In this document: one piece after another, positions 26,535 through 36,451 of the stretch
Layout: each line of letters starts with the position of its first letter
Numbering within the stretch: position 1 is the first letter of the stretch
Source of the DNA: Caballeronia zhejiangensis
Lineage (GTDB): Bacteria > Pseudomonadota > Gammaproteobacteria > Burkholderiales > Burkholderiaceae
NCBI RefSeq assembly: GCF_000698575.1
Contig: NZ_JFHD01000002.1
Location: 434,001-498,000 of the forward strand
Length of the DNA stretch: 64,000 bases
Direction of reading: 5' to 3'
Translations under genes and position numbers: made by a program
The notes under the pieces: generated by a model
The model's input: only the letters and a program-made list of their open reading frames with translations
Databases searched by the model: none
Told to the model about the DNA's origin: nothing

Positions 26535-28112
26535 TTACTCGTCGTCGGCGGCTTCGCGCCTGTTCGCCGCACTCGATACCGCGTCGTCATTGCCTGCCTG
26601 CGCGGCTTGCTCGTCCTGCGCGCCGGGTTCGCCCGAGCGACGCTTCGCGTTGCTGCGGCGCCGGCGCTTCTTCGGTGCGTTGCGATCCTTGCCGCCTTGC
26701 GACAGGAGTGCTTCGCGCTCGGCGTGATCGCCGTCGATGAAGTCGCTCCACCATTGGCCGATGGCCGCATCGAGCTCGCCCGATTCGCAACGCAACAGCA
26801 GGAAATCATACCCCGCTCTGAATCTTTGGTGTTCCAGCAGCTTCAGCGCGCTGCGGCCGCGTTTTTCCAGCCGATGCTGAAGACCCCAGATCTCGCGCAT
26901 GTCGGACGAGTAGCGCTTGTGGATCGCGAGTTTCTCCGTCTGCATATCGAGGACATCGTCCATCGCGCGATGCAATGCGGGCACCGGATAGTCGCCGTTC
27001 GCGGTGTATTGCTGCCAGCGCGTCTGCACGTCGTGCCACAGGAGCGTCGCGAAGAGAAAGCCCGGCGACACGCCCTTGCCGGCGCGCACGCGCTCGTCGG
27101 TGCTGGTGAGCGCGAGCGTGACGAACTTCTCGCCGTGCGGCTGTTCGAGCACGACATCGAGCAGAGGCAACACGCCGTGATGCAGCCCTTCCTGACGCAG
27201 CCGCGTGAGACACGCGAGCGCATGGCCGGACAAGAGCAGCTTCAGCATCTCGTCGAAGAGACGCGCGGCCGGCACGTTGTTCATCAGGTCGGCGAGATCC
27301 TTGATCGGCGCGCGCGTGGCTTCGTCGATCTCGAAGCCGAGCTTCGCCGCGAAACGCACGACGCGCAGCATGCGTACCGGATCTTCGCGATAACGCGTGG
27401 CCGGATCGCCGATCATGCGCAACAGGCGCGCGCGGATGTCGGCCATGCCGTCGTGATAATCCAGCACCGTTTGCGTGGCCGGATCGTAGTACATCGCGTT
27501 GATGGTGAAGTCGCGGCGCGTGGCGTCTTCGTGCTGCTCGCCCCAGACGTTGTCGCGCAGCACGCGGCCGCTCGCATCGACGGCGTGCGTGCGCGCATCG
27601 AGCTCGCCGCGCTTGAGGCGTCGCGGCGGTTCGGCGGAAGGCTCCGGCGGCGCGTCCATGAGCGCGCGGAACGTCGATGTCTCGATGATCTCCTGCCCGA
27701 ACTGCACATGCACGATCTGGAAGCGCCGGCCGATGATGCGCGCGCGGCGAAAGAGCTTCTGCACCTGATCGGGCGTGGCGTCGGTGGCGACGTCGAAGTC
27801 TTTCGGCGCGACGCCGAGCAGCAGGTCGCGCACCGCGCCGCCGACGATGAACGCGCGATGCCCGGCCTGCTGCAGGCCGTCGGTCACGCGTATCGCGTTC
27901 TTCGAGATCAGCGAAGGATCGATGCCGTGAATCTCCGACGACAGGATGACCGGCACGTTCGGATCGCGCTTCACGGGCGCGGCGGCTTTCTTGCGCGTGC
28001 TCTTGCGAGCGGGTTTCGGCGCGGCTTCGGAAGCAGCGGCGGGGATGTCGTGGCCTTCGTCGGCAGAGGCGGTTTCTTGCCCGAACAGCTTGCGGATGAG
28101 TTTTTTAATCAC
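26535..28112 (-). CDS. pcnB: Poly(A) polymerase I
   Basis: 525 aa. Adds 3' poly(A) tails that mark RNA for decay. The nucleotidyltransferase signature is AFIVGGAVRDLLLGVAPKDF followed by DVATDATPDQ, with the second acidic block in RRDFTINAMYYDP. The RNA-binding head region follows. The C-terminal about 45 residues are basic and low complexity (KKRRRRSNAKRRSGE). The N-terminus also has a Lys/Ala-rich linker (PKPARKSTRKKAAAP). Its start overlaps the upstream HAD gene by eight bases. Confidence 0.96.
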   Translation of the reverse strand: MIKKLIRKLFGQETASADEGHDIPAAASEAAPKPARKSTRKKAAAPVKRDPNVPVILSSEIHGIDPSLISKNAIRVTDGLQQAGHRAFIVGGAVRDLLLGVAPKDFDVATDATPDQVQKLFRRARIIGRRFQIVHVQFGQEIIETSTFRALMDAPPEPSAEPPRRLKRGELDARTHAVDASGRVLRDNVWGEQHEDATRRDFTINAMYYDPATQTVLDYHDGMADIRARLLRMIGDPATRYREDPVRMLRVVRFAAKLGFEIDEATRAPIKDLADLMNNVPAARLFDEMLKLLLSGHALACLTRLRQEGLHHGVLPLLDVVLEQPHGEKFVTLALTSTDERVRAGKGVSPGFLFATLLWHDVQTRWQQYTANGDYPVPALHRAMDDVLDMQTEKLAIHKRYSSDMREIWGLQHRLEKRGRSALKLLEHQRFRAGYDFLLLRCESGELDAAIGQWWSDFIDGDHAEREALLSQGGKDRNAPKKRRRRSNAKRRSGEPGAQDEQAAQAGNDDAVSSAANRREAADDE

Positions 28113-28791
28113 GAGTGTCGAACAGGTTCAGGATGCGCCAGCCTTTGGCTTGCGCGTGCGCGCGCAGGGTGTCGTCGGGATTGGTCGCGACCGGATCCGT
28201 GACGCGCTCGAGCAGCGGGATGTCGTTGTGCGAGTCGCTGTAGAAATAGCTGTGCTTGAAGTCGTCGAGCGTCTTGCCGAGCGTCGCGAGCCATTGCTCG
28301 ACGCGCACGATCTTGCCTTCGCGATAACTCGGCGTGCCCATCGGCCGGCCGGTGAGCGCGCCGAGCGGATGATCGTCGACCGTTTCGACTTCGCAGGCGA
28401 TCAGCGTTTCGATGCCGAAGGCTTCGGCGATCGGCGCGGTGATGAACGCGTTCGTCGCGGTGACGAGGCAGCAGAGATCGCCTTCGTCCTGATGCTCGCG
28501 CACGAGCGTGACGGCGGCCGGCACGATGCGCGGGTTGATCACTTCGCGCATGAATTGCGCGTGCCAGTCGGTGAGCTGTTCGCGCGAGTATTTTGCGAGC
28601 GGGGCCAGCATCGCGTGCAGATACGCGTTGATGTCGAGCACGCCCGCCTTGTAATCGGCGTAGAAGGCGTCGTTCTGACGCGCGAAGGATTCCGCCTCGA
28701 CGATGCCGAGCTTCACCATGAAGCGGCCCCATTCGTGGTCGCTGTCGGTGGGAATGAGCGTGTGATCGAGATCAAAGAGGGCAAGGTTCAT
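28105..28791 (-). CDS. HAD-IB family phosphatase, SerB-like
   Basis: 228 aa from ATG 28791 (MNLALFDLDHTLIPTDSDHE). The DxDxT nucleophile motif is FDLDHTLIPTDSD. Motif II is CLVTATNAF, the motif III lysine lies in SYREGKIVRVEQW, and motif IV is YFYSDSHNDIPLLE. These are the marks of subfamily IB (SerB/CicA type). The substrate may be phosphoserine, another phospho-amino-acid, or a different small phosphate. It sits between hda (11 bp upstream) and pcnB (8-bp overlap). Confidence 0.9.
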   Translation of the reverse strand: MNLALFDLDHTLIPTDSDHEWGRFMVKLGIVEAESFARQNDAFYADYKAGVLDINAYLHAMLAPLAKYSREQLTDWHAQFMREVINPRIVPAAVTLVREHQDEGDLCCLVTATNAFITAPIAEAFGIETLIACEVETVDDHPLGALTGRPMGTPSYREGKIVRVEQWLATLGKTLDDFKHSYFYSDSHNDIPLLERVTDPVATNPDDTLRAHAQAKGWRILNLFDTRD

Positions 28792-28802
28792 GGGAGCGCA
28801 TT

Positions 28803-29597
28803 CTACTTGAAGCGGGTCGGATCGTTGTCCGGCGCGGCGGGGCCGGATTCGGGGCCGTTCGGATCGGCGGGCGTTTCTTCCGGCGCCGATACGGGAACGA
28901 GGGGCGCGGCCCGGCCGGTTTGCTGGAGCATCGTGCGCAGCAGCGCTCGCGTCACCGCGCGCTTTTGTTCCAGGGAGAAGCGGTCGAGTTCGTCGAGCAG
29001 GGCCATGAGGCTCGGCATGTCGCGGCGAAAGTGCGTGAGCAGATAGGCGGGCACGTCGTCGGCGAGCACGATGCCGCGTTCGCGCGCCGCGTGCTTCAGC
29101 ACCGATGCCTTCGCTTCGTCGGAAAGCGGCTGAAGATGGAACACGAGGCCCCAGCCGAGCCGCGTGCGCAGGTCTTCGCGGACCGTGAGCGCGAGCGGCG
29201 CGTCGTTGCCGGTGGCCACGAGCGCGCTCGCCGGATATGCGCGCACTTCGTTGAAGAGATTGAAAAGGGCGATCTGCTGCGCGGGGGAAAGGCGGTCGCA
29301 ATCGTCGACGGCGTAAAGCGTCACGCGCGGATCGAACCCGAATGCGTTGAGCGCGCTCTGCGGGCCGAGATAGCGCGCATGGCCGTTCGCCTCGTGCGTG
29401 AGCGCCTGCAGCAGGTGGCTGCGGCCGCTGCCCGGCTCGCCCCACACGTAGAACGTGCGGTCGGCGACCGGCCCGGCCGCGAGCGCGCCTTCGAGTTCGC
29501 GCAGCCGCGCGATCAGTTCGTGATTGCCGGCGGCGAAAAAGTTATCGAAGGTGGCGGGCGGCGGCGTGCCCAGATCGAGCGTCAGTTGGCGTTGCAC
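28803..29597 (-). CDS. hda: DnaA regulatory inactivator Hda
   Basis: 264 aa from GTG 29597 (MQRQLTLDLGTPPPATFDNF). The clamp-binding QLTLDL motif at the very N-terminus, which lets Hda bind the DNA polymerase sliding clamp, fixes the start. It is followed by a DnaA-like AAA+ core (WGEPGSGRSHLLQAL, YAVDDCDRLSPAQQIALFNL, DLRTRLGWGLVFHLQPL). Hda with the clamp promotes hydrolysis of DnaA-ATP after initiation. A Pro/Glu-rich tail extends the C-terminus. The frame continues upstream to a TTG at 29672, but clamp-motif position argues against it. There is no clear ribosome-binding site. Confidence 0.92.
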   Translation of the reverse strand: MQRQLTLDLGTPPPATFDNFFAAGNHELIARLRELEGALAAGPVADRTFYVWGEPGSGRSHLLQALTHEANGHARYLGPQSALNAFGFDPRVTLYAVDDCDRLSPAQQIALFNLFNEVRAYPASALVATGNDAPLALTVREDLRTRLGWGLVFHLQPLSDEAKASVLKHAARERGIVLADDVPAYLLTHFRRDMPSLMALLDELDRFSLEQKRAVTRALLRTMLQQTGRAAPLVPVSAPEETPADPNGPESGPAAPDNDPTRFK

Positions 29598-29807
29598 GGG
29601 AGATCGGTATCGTCGGGCCTTGAGTCGGGCGAATCTTGAAAACTGCCGGATGAGCTGCGGGTATACGCGCAAAGCCGCGGCGGACGGCCTTGCGCGCCAA
29701 TGGCTCGGGCGCTTCTGAGATTGTCTGCGATCTCGAAAAAAGCGCCTTCGCGGATTCTGGCGTGCGCGGGAAAATCCGGCTGGCCGACCGTCGACGGGTC
29801 ATCATCG

Positions 29808-29826
29808 GGTAAAATCGCATTTTACC
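29808..29826. promoter_or_regulatory. Inverted repeat in the purM leader
   Basis: GGTAAAAT and ATTTTACC flank CGC, 21 bp before the purM ATG. It contains TAAAAT, a possible -10, but no good -35 sits at 16-18 bp. It may be an operator or a leader hairpin. Confidence 0.35.
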
Positions 29827-29847
29827 GACCTTCTTGCTCCTCCCTCC

Positions 29848-30903
29848 ATGAATCAACCGAAATCCGCACCGGACGCCCAAGGTTTGTCGTATCGCGACGC
29901 GGGCGTGGACATCGACGCGGGCGACGCGCTCGTCGACCGGATCAAGCCGTTTGCCAAGAAAACGTTGCGCGACGGCGTGCTGGGCGGCATCGGCGGATTC
30001 GGCGCGCTCTTCGAGGTGCCGAAGAAGTACAAGGAGCCGGTGCTCGTATCGGGCACGGACGGCGTCGGCACGAAGCTGCGCCTCGCGTTCACGCTGAACC
30101 GGCATGACACGGTCGGCCAGGATCTCGTCGCGATGAGCGTCAACGACATTCTCGTGCAGGGCGCCGAGCCGCTCTTCTTCCTCGATTACTTCGCGTGCGG
30201 CAAGCTGGATGTCGACACCGCGGCGGACGTCGTGAAGGGCATCGCCACGGGCTGCGAGCTGGCGGGCTGCGCGCTGATCGGCGGCGAGACGGCGGAAATG
30301 CCGGGCATGTATCCGGACGGCGAATACGACCTCGCGGGCTTCGCGGTCGGCGCGGTGGAAAAGAGCAAGATCATCGACGGCAGCACGATCAAGCCGGGCG
30401 ATGTCGTGCTGGGCCTGGCATCGAGCGGCATCCACTCGAACGGTTATTCGCTGGTGCGCAAGATCATCGAGCGCGCGAATCCGGATCTCAACGCCGATTT
30501 CGACGGCCGAACGCTTGCCGACGCGCTGATGGCGCCCACGCGCATCTACGTGAAGCCGCTCTTGTCGGCGATGCAAAGCGTCACGGTGAAGGGCATGGCG
30601 CATATCACAGGCGGCGGTCTCGTCGAGAATATTCCGCGCGTGCTGCGCGATGGGCTGACGGCGGAGCTGGATCATCGCGCGTGGCCGCTGCCGCCGCTGT
30701 TCGCGTGGCTGCAGAAGCACGGCGGCGTCGCGGATGCGGAGATGCATCGCGTGTTCAACTGCGGTATCGGCATGGCGGTGATCGTTGCGGCGGAAGATGC
30801 CGATGCGGCAACCGGCCTGTTGTCGGGCGCGGGCGAGCAGGTGTGGAAGATCGGCGTCGTGCGCGAGAGCAAGGAAGGTGAGGCGCAGACGGTGGTGGTT
30901 TGA
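29848..30903 (+). CDS. purM: Phosphoribosylformylglycinamidine cyclo-ligase
   Basis: 351 aa AIR synthetase of purine synthesis, using ATP to close the imidazole ring of FGAM. Family landmarks: [20 protein letters not shown] at the N-terminus, [55 protein letters not shown] and [18 protein letters not shown]. It is divergent from hda with 250 bp between starts. A strong terminator follows at 30932-30957, so it is a single-gene unit. Confidence 0.98.
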   Translation: MNQPKSAPDAQGLSYRDAGVDIDAGDALVDRIKPFAKKTLRDGVLGGIGGFGALFEVPKKYKEPVLVSGTDGVGTKLRLAFTLNRHDTVGQDLVAMSVNDILVQGAEPLFFLDYFACGKLDVDTAADVVKGIATGCELAGCALIGGETAEMPGMYPDGEYDLAGFAVGAVEKSKIIDGSTIKPGDVVLGLASSGIHSNGYSLVRKIIERANPDLNADFDGRTLADALMAPTRIYVKPLLSAMQSVTVKGMAHITGGGLVENIPRVLRDGLTAELDHRAWPLPPLFAWLQKHGGVADAEMHRVFNCGIGMAVIVAAEDADAATGLLSGAGEQVWKIGVVRESKEGEAQTVVV

Positions 30904-30931
30904 TAGTGCCGTTGTCGCGCTGATAAGAAAG

Positions 30932-30957
30932 ACCCTCGCGGAGTGCGAGGGTTTTTT
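30932..30957 (+). terminator. Rho-independent terminator after purM
   Basis: 8-bp stem ACCCTCGC / GCGAGGGT with loop GGAGT, then a run of Ts. It lies 28 bp after the stop and just before the convergent orphan frame. Confidence 0.9.
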
Positions 30958-30966
30958 GTTTGGGGA

Positions 30967-31404
30967 TTACATCGGCCGCATGTAAGGCGACCGAATTTGC
31001 TGCGGATTCGGCCCCAGTTGCGTGAGGAGGAAGTCCATAGCTGTCTTGTTATAGGCCGGTCTTGGATCGACGTGCGAAACGCCGTTGGGCAGGTAAGGCG
31101 GGCGCAATCCGGGTGTAAGCAACTCGCCCTTGTACAACGCGCCGTTGTATTCGACGATCCAGTTCGCGCTCTCCGTGAGCAGCCCGATAGAGGTCCCCTG
31201 CACCCACATGTAGCGATGGCCGCCAAACGATTGGATTTTTCGCTTGTACCACACGCTCAATTGATCGAGCGTGCGTGGGTCGCTGTATTTTTCGGATAGA
31301 TCGACCCGAAGGAACGTCGTAAGCGCCTCGTAGCGCGGCACGTACATCTTCGAGCCAGGTGGCATCAACGCTGTATCGCCGGACGGAAACGACGGCCGCG
31401 GCAT
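30967..31404 (-). CDS. Hypothetical protein, possibly 5'-truncated remnant
   Basis: 145 aa from ATG 31404 (MPRPSFPSGDTALMPPGSKM). I do not recognise the family. The sequence is Tyr/Trp/Pro-rich with a folded look (LDQLSVWYKRKIQSFGGHRY, SANWIVEYNGALYKGELL). There is no ribosome-binding site at this ATG. The same frame stays open for about 40 codons further upstream, to a stop near 31527, without an ATG, and that extension (CQTVTAATESFQGRKDTLTL) reads like protein. The gene may therefore be the surviving 3' part of a longer one. PSFPSGDTA resembles the PSGH motif of PAP2 phosphatases, but the His is Asp and nothing else matches. Confidence 0.5.
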   Translation of the reverse strand: MPRPSFPSGDTALMPPGSKMYVPRYEALTTFLRVDLSEKYSDPRTLDQLSVWYKRKIQSFGGHRYMWVQGTSIGLLTESANWIVEYNGALYKGELLTPGLRPPYLPNGVSHVDPRPAYNKTAMDFLLTQLGPNPQQIRSPYMRPM

Positions 31405-31559
31405 CAGGAGCGTTAAAGTGTCCTTCCTGCCTTGGAAGCTTTCGGTCGCGGCCGTGACTGTCTGACATTGGCAAGCCCGTGGCGCAGTGGCGCCGCTCAG
31501 CGAAGCCTTTTGATACTGAGCTTATAGAACGATCGTGTGCAAAATTTCAGTATGACTTT

Positions 31560-32507
31560 TCAGACTTTCGAAGTTTTCCTAATCGCTGCTACCGCCCGCT
31601 CCGTCGCGTCCCCCGCGCAGCACTCCACCACGACTCGCTCCGGCATCGCGCGCAGCCACGTCAACTGCCGCTTGCACAACTGCCGCGTCGCGAAAACGCC
31701 CTTGTCGCGCATCTCGTCGTAACCCGTCGCGCCGTCGAGATAGTCCCACGCTTGCCGATAGCCGACACAGCGCATCGACGGCATCGAAAGATCCAGATCG
31801 CCGCGCGCACGCAACGCGCGCACTTCGTCGATGAAGCCGTGCGCGAGCATCGCATCGAAACGTGCGGCGATGCGCGCATGCAGCACCGCGCGATCCGACG
31901 GCTCCAGCGCGACCGGCACGAAGCGATACGGCGCATCCGCATCCTGAACGCGCGGCGCGGCGAGCAGCGCGGACATCGGCTGGCCGGACAGCATGAAGAT
32001 TTCGAGCGCGCGCTGGATGCGCTGGGAGTCGTTCGGCGCAAGCCGCGCGGCGGTTTGCGGATCGACCGCCGCGAGCCGCGCATGCAGCGCGGGCCAGCCA
32101 TCGCGGGCGGCGTCGGCGTCGAGGGCGGCGCGCACGTCGGCATCGGCGGTCGGCAGATCGTTCAGACCTTGCGTCAGCGCCTTGTAGTACAGCATCGTCC
32201 CGCCGACCAGCAACGGCACGTTGCCGCGCGCGACGATCTCGCCGACGAGCCGCAGCGCATCCGCACGAAACTGCGCGGCGGAATACGTTTCGGCGGGATC
32301 GATGATATCGATCAGATGATGCGGCGCCGCCGCGCGCTCCTCGGCGTTCGGCTTGGCCGTGCCGATATCCATCTCGCGATAGACGAGCGCCGAATCCACG
32401 CTGACGATTTCCACCGGATGCAGCGCCGCGAACGCCAGCGCGGCCGCGGTCTTTCCCGACGCCGTCGGCCCGAGAAGACACGCAACAGGCAAGGCGGAAG
32501 CGCTCAT
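31560..32507 (-). CDS. miaA: tRNA dimethylallyltransferase
   Basis: 315 aa from ATG 32507 ([20 protein letters not shown]). It adds dimethylallyl to A37 of tRNAs reading UNN codons; miaB in this window completes the modification. The P-loop is [17 protein letters not shown], followed by [36 protein letters not shown] and the RCVGYRQAW region. Its start overlaps the mutL stop by four bases (ATGA), the usual mutL-miaA coupling. Confidence 0.97.
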   Translation of the reverse strand: MSASALPVACLLGPTASGKTAAALAFAALHPVEIVSVDSALVYREMDIGTAKPNAEERAAAPHHLIDIIDPAETYSAAQFRADALRLVGEIVARGNVPLLVGGTMLYYKALTQGLNDLPTADADVRAALDADAARDGWPALHARLAAVDPQTAARLAPNDSQRIQRALEIFMLSGQPMSALLAAPRVQDADAPYRFVPVALEPSDRAVLHARIAARFDAMLAHGFIDEVRALRARGDLDLSMPSMRCVGYRQAWDYLDGATGYDEMRDKGVFATRQLCKRQLTWLRAMPERVVVECCAGDATERAVAAIRKTSKV

Positions 32508-34465
32508 TGTCCGCGCATGAAGAGTCGGTCGAGATCGGCGAGCGTGAGCTGATACCACGTCGGACGGCCGTGATTGCACTGATCGGCGCGCTCGGTCGCT
32601 TCCATCTGGCGCAGGAGCGCGTTCATCTCGTCGAGCGTGAGCCGGCGATTCGCGCGCACCGCGTTATGACACGCGAGCGTGCCGAGCAATTCGTGCTGAC
32701 GTTCGGTGAGCACGCGCGAGCCGCCATACGCGTGCAGATCGGCGAGCACGGCGCGCGCGAGCGATTGCAGGTCGGCGTCCTTCAGCAACGCGGGCACGGC
32801 GCGGATCGCGATCGACGTCGGCGACAACACCGCGAGATCGAAGCCGAGCGCATCGAGCGTCGCGCGCTCTTCCTCGACGATGCCGATCTCGACCGGCTCC
32901 GCTGTCATCGACACGGGAATCAGCAGGGGCTGCACCGCGATCGCGCGATCGGCGAGCGCGTGCTTGAATTGCTCGTAAAGAATGCGCTCGTGCGCGGCAT
33001 GCATGTCGACGATCACGAGGCCGCGCGCGTTCTGCGCCAAAACATAGATGCCGTGAATCTGGCCGACGGCGAAACCGAGCGGCTGTTCATCGGCGTGATC
33101 GAGCGCACTGTCCGCACTGTCACTGGCGATCAGCGGCGCGGGAGGGCGCTCGTTCATCGTCGGATACGGCGTGTCGATGGTCGTCGTCGCGCCTGACGTA
33201 CCCGCGCCGATGTCCTTGCGACCGAACAGCGCGTCGTAAAGCGCGAGCGGCTGCGCGACGGGCAGCGTGCCCTGCGTCATGCGCGACTGGCGCATCCAGT
33301 TCGTGCCGTTCTCGCTTTTCAGCGTGAGCGAATCCGGCGTGCCGGCGAAAGGCTTTGCGCTGAACGAAGCCGGGCCGGTCGGCTGCAATTGCGCCGCGTG
33401 TCCGCCCGCCGTCGTTTCCGGCGACGCGCCCGCATGCCGCGCCAGCGCGCGCTGCACGGCGTGAAAGACGTATTGATGAATCGAGCGCGAATCGCGAAAG
33501 CGCACTTCGATCTTCGACGGATGCACGTTCACATCGACGGATTCGGGCGGCAAATCGAGAAACAGCACGTACGCCGGATAGCGATTGCCGTGCAGCACAT
33601 CTTCATACGCGGCGCGCACGGCGTGCGTGAGCAGCTTGTCGCGCACGAAGCGGCCGTTCACGAAGAAATATTGCTGATCGGCGCGCCCGCGGCTCGCGGT
33701 CGGCAAACCGGCGCAGCCGTAGACCGCAAGCGGCCCGGCGCGTTCGTCGAGCGGCAGATGCGCGGTTTCGAACACCTCGCCGAGAATCTTCGCGACGCGC
33801 GTCTGCGGATCGCTCGCGTTCCAGTGCTCGACGGCTTTGCCGTTGTGCATCACTGAAATCGCGACGTCGGGCCGTGCGAGCGCCGTGCGGCGAATCACGT
33901 CGAGGCAATGCCCGAGCTCGGTCTGCTCGCTCTTCAGGAATTTGCGGCGCGCGGGCGTGTTGAAATACAGCTCGCGCACTTCCATTGTCGTGCCGACGGT
34001 GCCCGCGGCGGGCGAGATGGCGCCGGTTTGCGCGTCGATGCGCGTCGCGTGCGGGCAGCTTTCGGTGCGGCTCGTGATGAACAGTTCCGCAACCGACGCG
34101 ATCGACGCAATCGCCTCGCCGCGAAACCCGAGCGTCGCGACGGCTTCGAGTTCCGCGAGCGAGCGGATCTTGCTGGTCGCGTGGCGCATCAGCGCGAGCG
34201 GAAGCTCGTTCGGCGGAATGCCGCAGCCGTCGTCGGCGATCACGATGCGTTTCACGCCGCCTTCGTCGAGCGTGATGCGCAGTGTCGTCGCGCCGGCGTC
34301 GAGTGCGTTTTCCAGCAGTTCCTTGACGACCGACGCAGGCCGCTCCACCACTTCGCCAGCGGCAATCTGGCTGATGAGCTGATCGGGCAGCGGGGCGATG
34401 GCGCGCGGACGGCGCCCGGCATCGGCTGTCGAAGCGCCAGCGGAGGTTTCGTTTAGGTCGGACAT
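32504..34465 (-). CDS. mutL: DNA mismatch repair protein MutL
   Basis: 653 aa from ATG 34465 ([20 protein letters not shown]). The GHKL ATPase domain begins [20 protein letters not shown], with [32 protein letters not shown] and [15 protein letters not shown] variable Pro/Thr-rich linker follows, then the C-terminal dimerisation domain ([17 protein letters not shown]). No DQHA(x)2E(x)4E endonuclease motif is seen; MHAAHERI is in its place, which suggests the non-endonuclease type paired with MutH-like or other nicking. A TATAAT box ends only six bases before the ATG. Confidence 0.97.
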   Translation of the reverse strand: MSDLNETSAGASTADAGRRPRAIAPLPDQLISQIAAGEVVERPASVVKELLENALDAGATTLRITLDEGGVKRIVIADDGCGIPPNELPLALMRHATSKIRSLAELEAVATLGFRGEAIASIASVAELFITSRTESCPHATRIDAQTGAISPAAGTVGTTMEVRELYFNTPARRKFLKSEQTELGHCLDVIRRTALARPDVAISVMHNGKAVEHWNASDPQTRVAKILGEVFETAHLPLDERAGPLAVYGCAGLPTASRGRADQQYFFVNGRFVRDKLLTHAVRAAYEDVLHGNRYPAYVLFLDLPPESVDVNVHPSKIEVRFRDSRSIHQYVFHAVQRALARHAGASPETTAGGHAAQLQPTGPASFSAKPFAGTPDSLTLKSENGTNWMRQSRMTQGTLPVAQPLALYDALFGRKDIGAGTSGATTTIDTPYPTMNERPPAPLIASDSADSALDHADEQPLGFAVGQIHGIYVLAQNARGLVIVDMHAAHERILYEQFKHALADRAIAVQPLLIPVSMTAEPVEIGIVEEERATLDALGFDLAVLSPTSIAIRAVPALLKDADLQSLARAVLADLHAYGGSRVLTERQHELLGTLACHNAVRANRRLTLDEMNALLRQMEATERADQCNHGRPTWYQLTLADLDRLFMRGQ

Positions 34466-34967
34466 GGCGAAATTATAACGATTCGCAACGTTCGGGCTTC
34501 GGGTGGCCGGCTGCATCGGTCCGGGCGCGCACGTATCCAAGAGCGCGGGCCAGAGCGGGACTTTCTTGCGCCGCAATTTATTTGCATTACTGAGTTTTTT
34601 TCGGGTCCACGCGTACAATGCATTACGCCGCCGCAAGAGAGTTCTGCCGGGCCGCGCGCAATCAATCCGTCGATCTCACTCACGCAATATTTCGCTCGCA
34701 CCGCCAATTTGTTTGCCATCGAGGCGGCGATTCCTGCTGAGTATGAATTCGTTTGTGTTTCGAATGCCGCGTTCGCGAGCGTTGAATCGGGTAATCGTCA
34801 CGGCCTAATAATCATTTCGGGCATTAATTGTTTAAGAGTTTTCGTATGGCCGCGACGATTTTGATCATGCCGGTTATCCGCAAATGCGGAGCGATTCAGC
34901 CACGGGATTCCGCCGGAGGCCAAATGTATTGGGTAATGTTTTCGAAACTTCAGAAAAAGGATAATTC
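34466..34967. other. Intergenic region between mutL and lipase, A/T-rich
   Basis: About 500 bp without a convincing gene. The right two thirds have lower GC than the flanks, as does the start of the lipase gene. It holds the mutL promoter at its left end and a good ribosome-binding site for the lipase (AAAAAGGAT) at its right end. Confidence 0.5.
34472..34477 (-). promoter_or_regulatory. mutL: -10 box directly upstream of mutL
   Basis: A perfect TATAAT on the minus strand is separated from the mutL ATG by six bases (TTCGCC). If used, the transcript would start at or next to the AUG, giving a leaderless mRNA. The -35 region is weak. Confidence 0.4.
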
Positions 34968-36269
34968 ATGTCCCGTATCGCTTCAGAAAAAAAGAAACCG
35001 ACTGGAAATCATGCCGTGACCGAAGCGCCGCCGACGAAAGGCCAGCAGGCAGGCGCGCATTCCAGTCATAAGAACGCGGAAGCAAAAACTCAGAAAAGTC
35101 GTGTGGCGGCAAACGGTAAAAGCGGAAACAACTTTCCGAATGTGCTCGTGCATGGGTTTTGCGGTTGGGGTCGCGAAACGCTGACGAGCAAGATTTATCA
35201 CTATTTCGGCGGCACAGGCGATATTCAGGAATATCTCAATAATAGGGGTTACCAGACTTTCACCGCTGCGGTCGGACCGTTATCCAGTAACTGGGACCGG
35301 GCCTGCGAGCTTTATTATTTCTTGAAGGGCGGCGTGGTGGATTACGGCGCGGTGCATTCGGCGCGTTACGGCCACGAACGTTATGGACGTTCGTACCCCG
35401 GCGTATTTCCCGAATGGAGCGAACAACACAAGGTTCATCTGATCGGACACAGCATGGGCGGTCCGACCATCCGCACTCTCGTGCAATTGCTGGAACATGG
35501 CGATCCGGATGAAATTGCCTTCGCGCCGAGTTCGCGAGAAGCCGGCACCTCCGAACTCTTCAAGGGCGGCAAGCAATGGGTACATAGCATCACGTCCATC
35601 GCTGGCGTCAACAACGGCACCCCGGTCGCAGACGATCTCGGCGAGCCGATGTCCGACCTGCTATTGAGCCTGGCGAGCCTGTGCGGCGCCGATAACCGCG
35701 ATCTGCTTTTCGACTTCGACTTGAAGCAGTGGGGCATCCACCGCGAGAAGGGCGAGGATCTGGTCGAATACGCCAAAAAGATCATGCTCAGCAAGGCCTG
35801 GAAGACGACTGACAGCGCAATCTACGATCTTTCCTTCGCCGCGGCCCGACTGCAGAATATCTGGGTAAAGACGTCGCCGCACACTTATTACGCTTCGTAT
35901 TGCGCCGATGGAACGGTGCCCGGCCTCGCCGACACGCGTGTTCCGATGTCGAACATGAACCCGTTGCTCCTCGGCGGCGGCGCGGCGCTCGGCCTCAATG
36001 AAAGGGATCTTGCGGGCGGATTCCTGAACTGGCGTCCCAATGACGGTTGCGTCCCAGTTCCGTCGGCGCAGTACCCGATCGGGCACGCGCACGAGTTCGT
36101 CGGGGACAACCCCGCTCATCCGCCGAAGAAGGGCGTCTGGTACGTTCATCCTCCGATCGCCGGCGTGGATCATATCGGCATCGTGCAGCCGGTCGGCAGC
36201 ACGACGCTCGAGTGGCTGGAGGAATTTTTTGGGAAAATCGCGGCCTATAACAAGGCGCTGCCAATTTAG
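34968..36269 (+). CDS. Family I.5-type zinc lipase (Geobacillus/Staphylococcus lipase fold)
   Basis: 433 aa alpha/beta hydrolase. From about residue 55 it follows the thermophilic Geobacillus lipases closely: NVLVHGFCGWGRE, AAVGPLSSNWDRACELYYFL, VDYGAVHSARYGHERYGRSY, HLIGHSMGGPTIR. The catalytic triad is S162, D359 (PNDGCV) and H402 (VDHIGI). The four zinc ligands of that family are also in place: D110, H130, H136 and D282 (KTTDSAIYDLS). The first 50 residues are Lys/Gln/Ala-rich and polar, with no signal peptide, whereas relatives are secreted. No lipase foldase or type II genes lie nearby. Upstream DNA is A/T-rich, which hints at transfer. Confidence 0.9.
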   Translation: MSRIASEKKKPTGNHAVTEAPPTKGQQAGAHSSHKNAEAKTQKSRVAANGKSGNNFPNVLVHGFCGWGRETLTSKIYHYFGGTGDIQEYLNNRGYQTFTAAVGPLSSNWDRACELYYFLKGGVVDYGAVHSARYGHERYGRSYPGVFPEWSEQHKVHLIGHSMGGPTIRTLVQLLEHGDPDEIAFAPSSREAGTSELFKGGKQWVHSITSIAGVNNGTPVADDLGEPMSDLLLSLASLCGADNRDLLFDFDLKQWGIHREKGEDLVEYAKKIMLSKAWKTTDSAIYDLSFAAARLQNIWVKTSPHTYYASYCADGTVPGLADTRVPMSNMNPLLLGGGAALGLNERDLAGGFLNWRPNDGCVPVPSAQYPIGHAHEFVGDNPAHPPKKGVWYVHPPIAGVDHIGIVQPVGSTTLEWLEEFFGKIAAYNKALPI

Positions 36270-36451
36270 CGACCCGGCCGGAGCCTGATCTTTCCTGTGG
36301 GGCTTTCGGGCGCCGGGTTGCGCGCGCTTCCGGGTGAACATTCGTGTGAGCGAGCCCGGCGCCGCGCCACTTCGGTATCATGGCGCGACTCCCGCATTTG
36401 TTGCCGATGCGCCGCTTTTCCGGCGCCGGCTTACTTTTTGAGGAAAGATTT

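Noticed and set aside
30967-31404. PAP2 phosphatase signature (PSFPSGDTA) in the orphan frame
   Set aside because: The key His of PSGH is Asp, and neither the KxxxxxxRP nor the SRxxxxxHxxxD motif is present.
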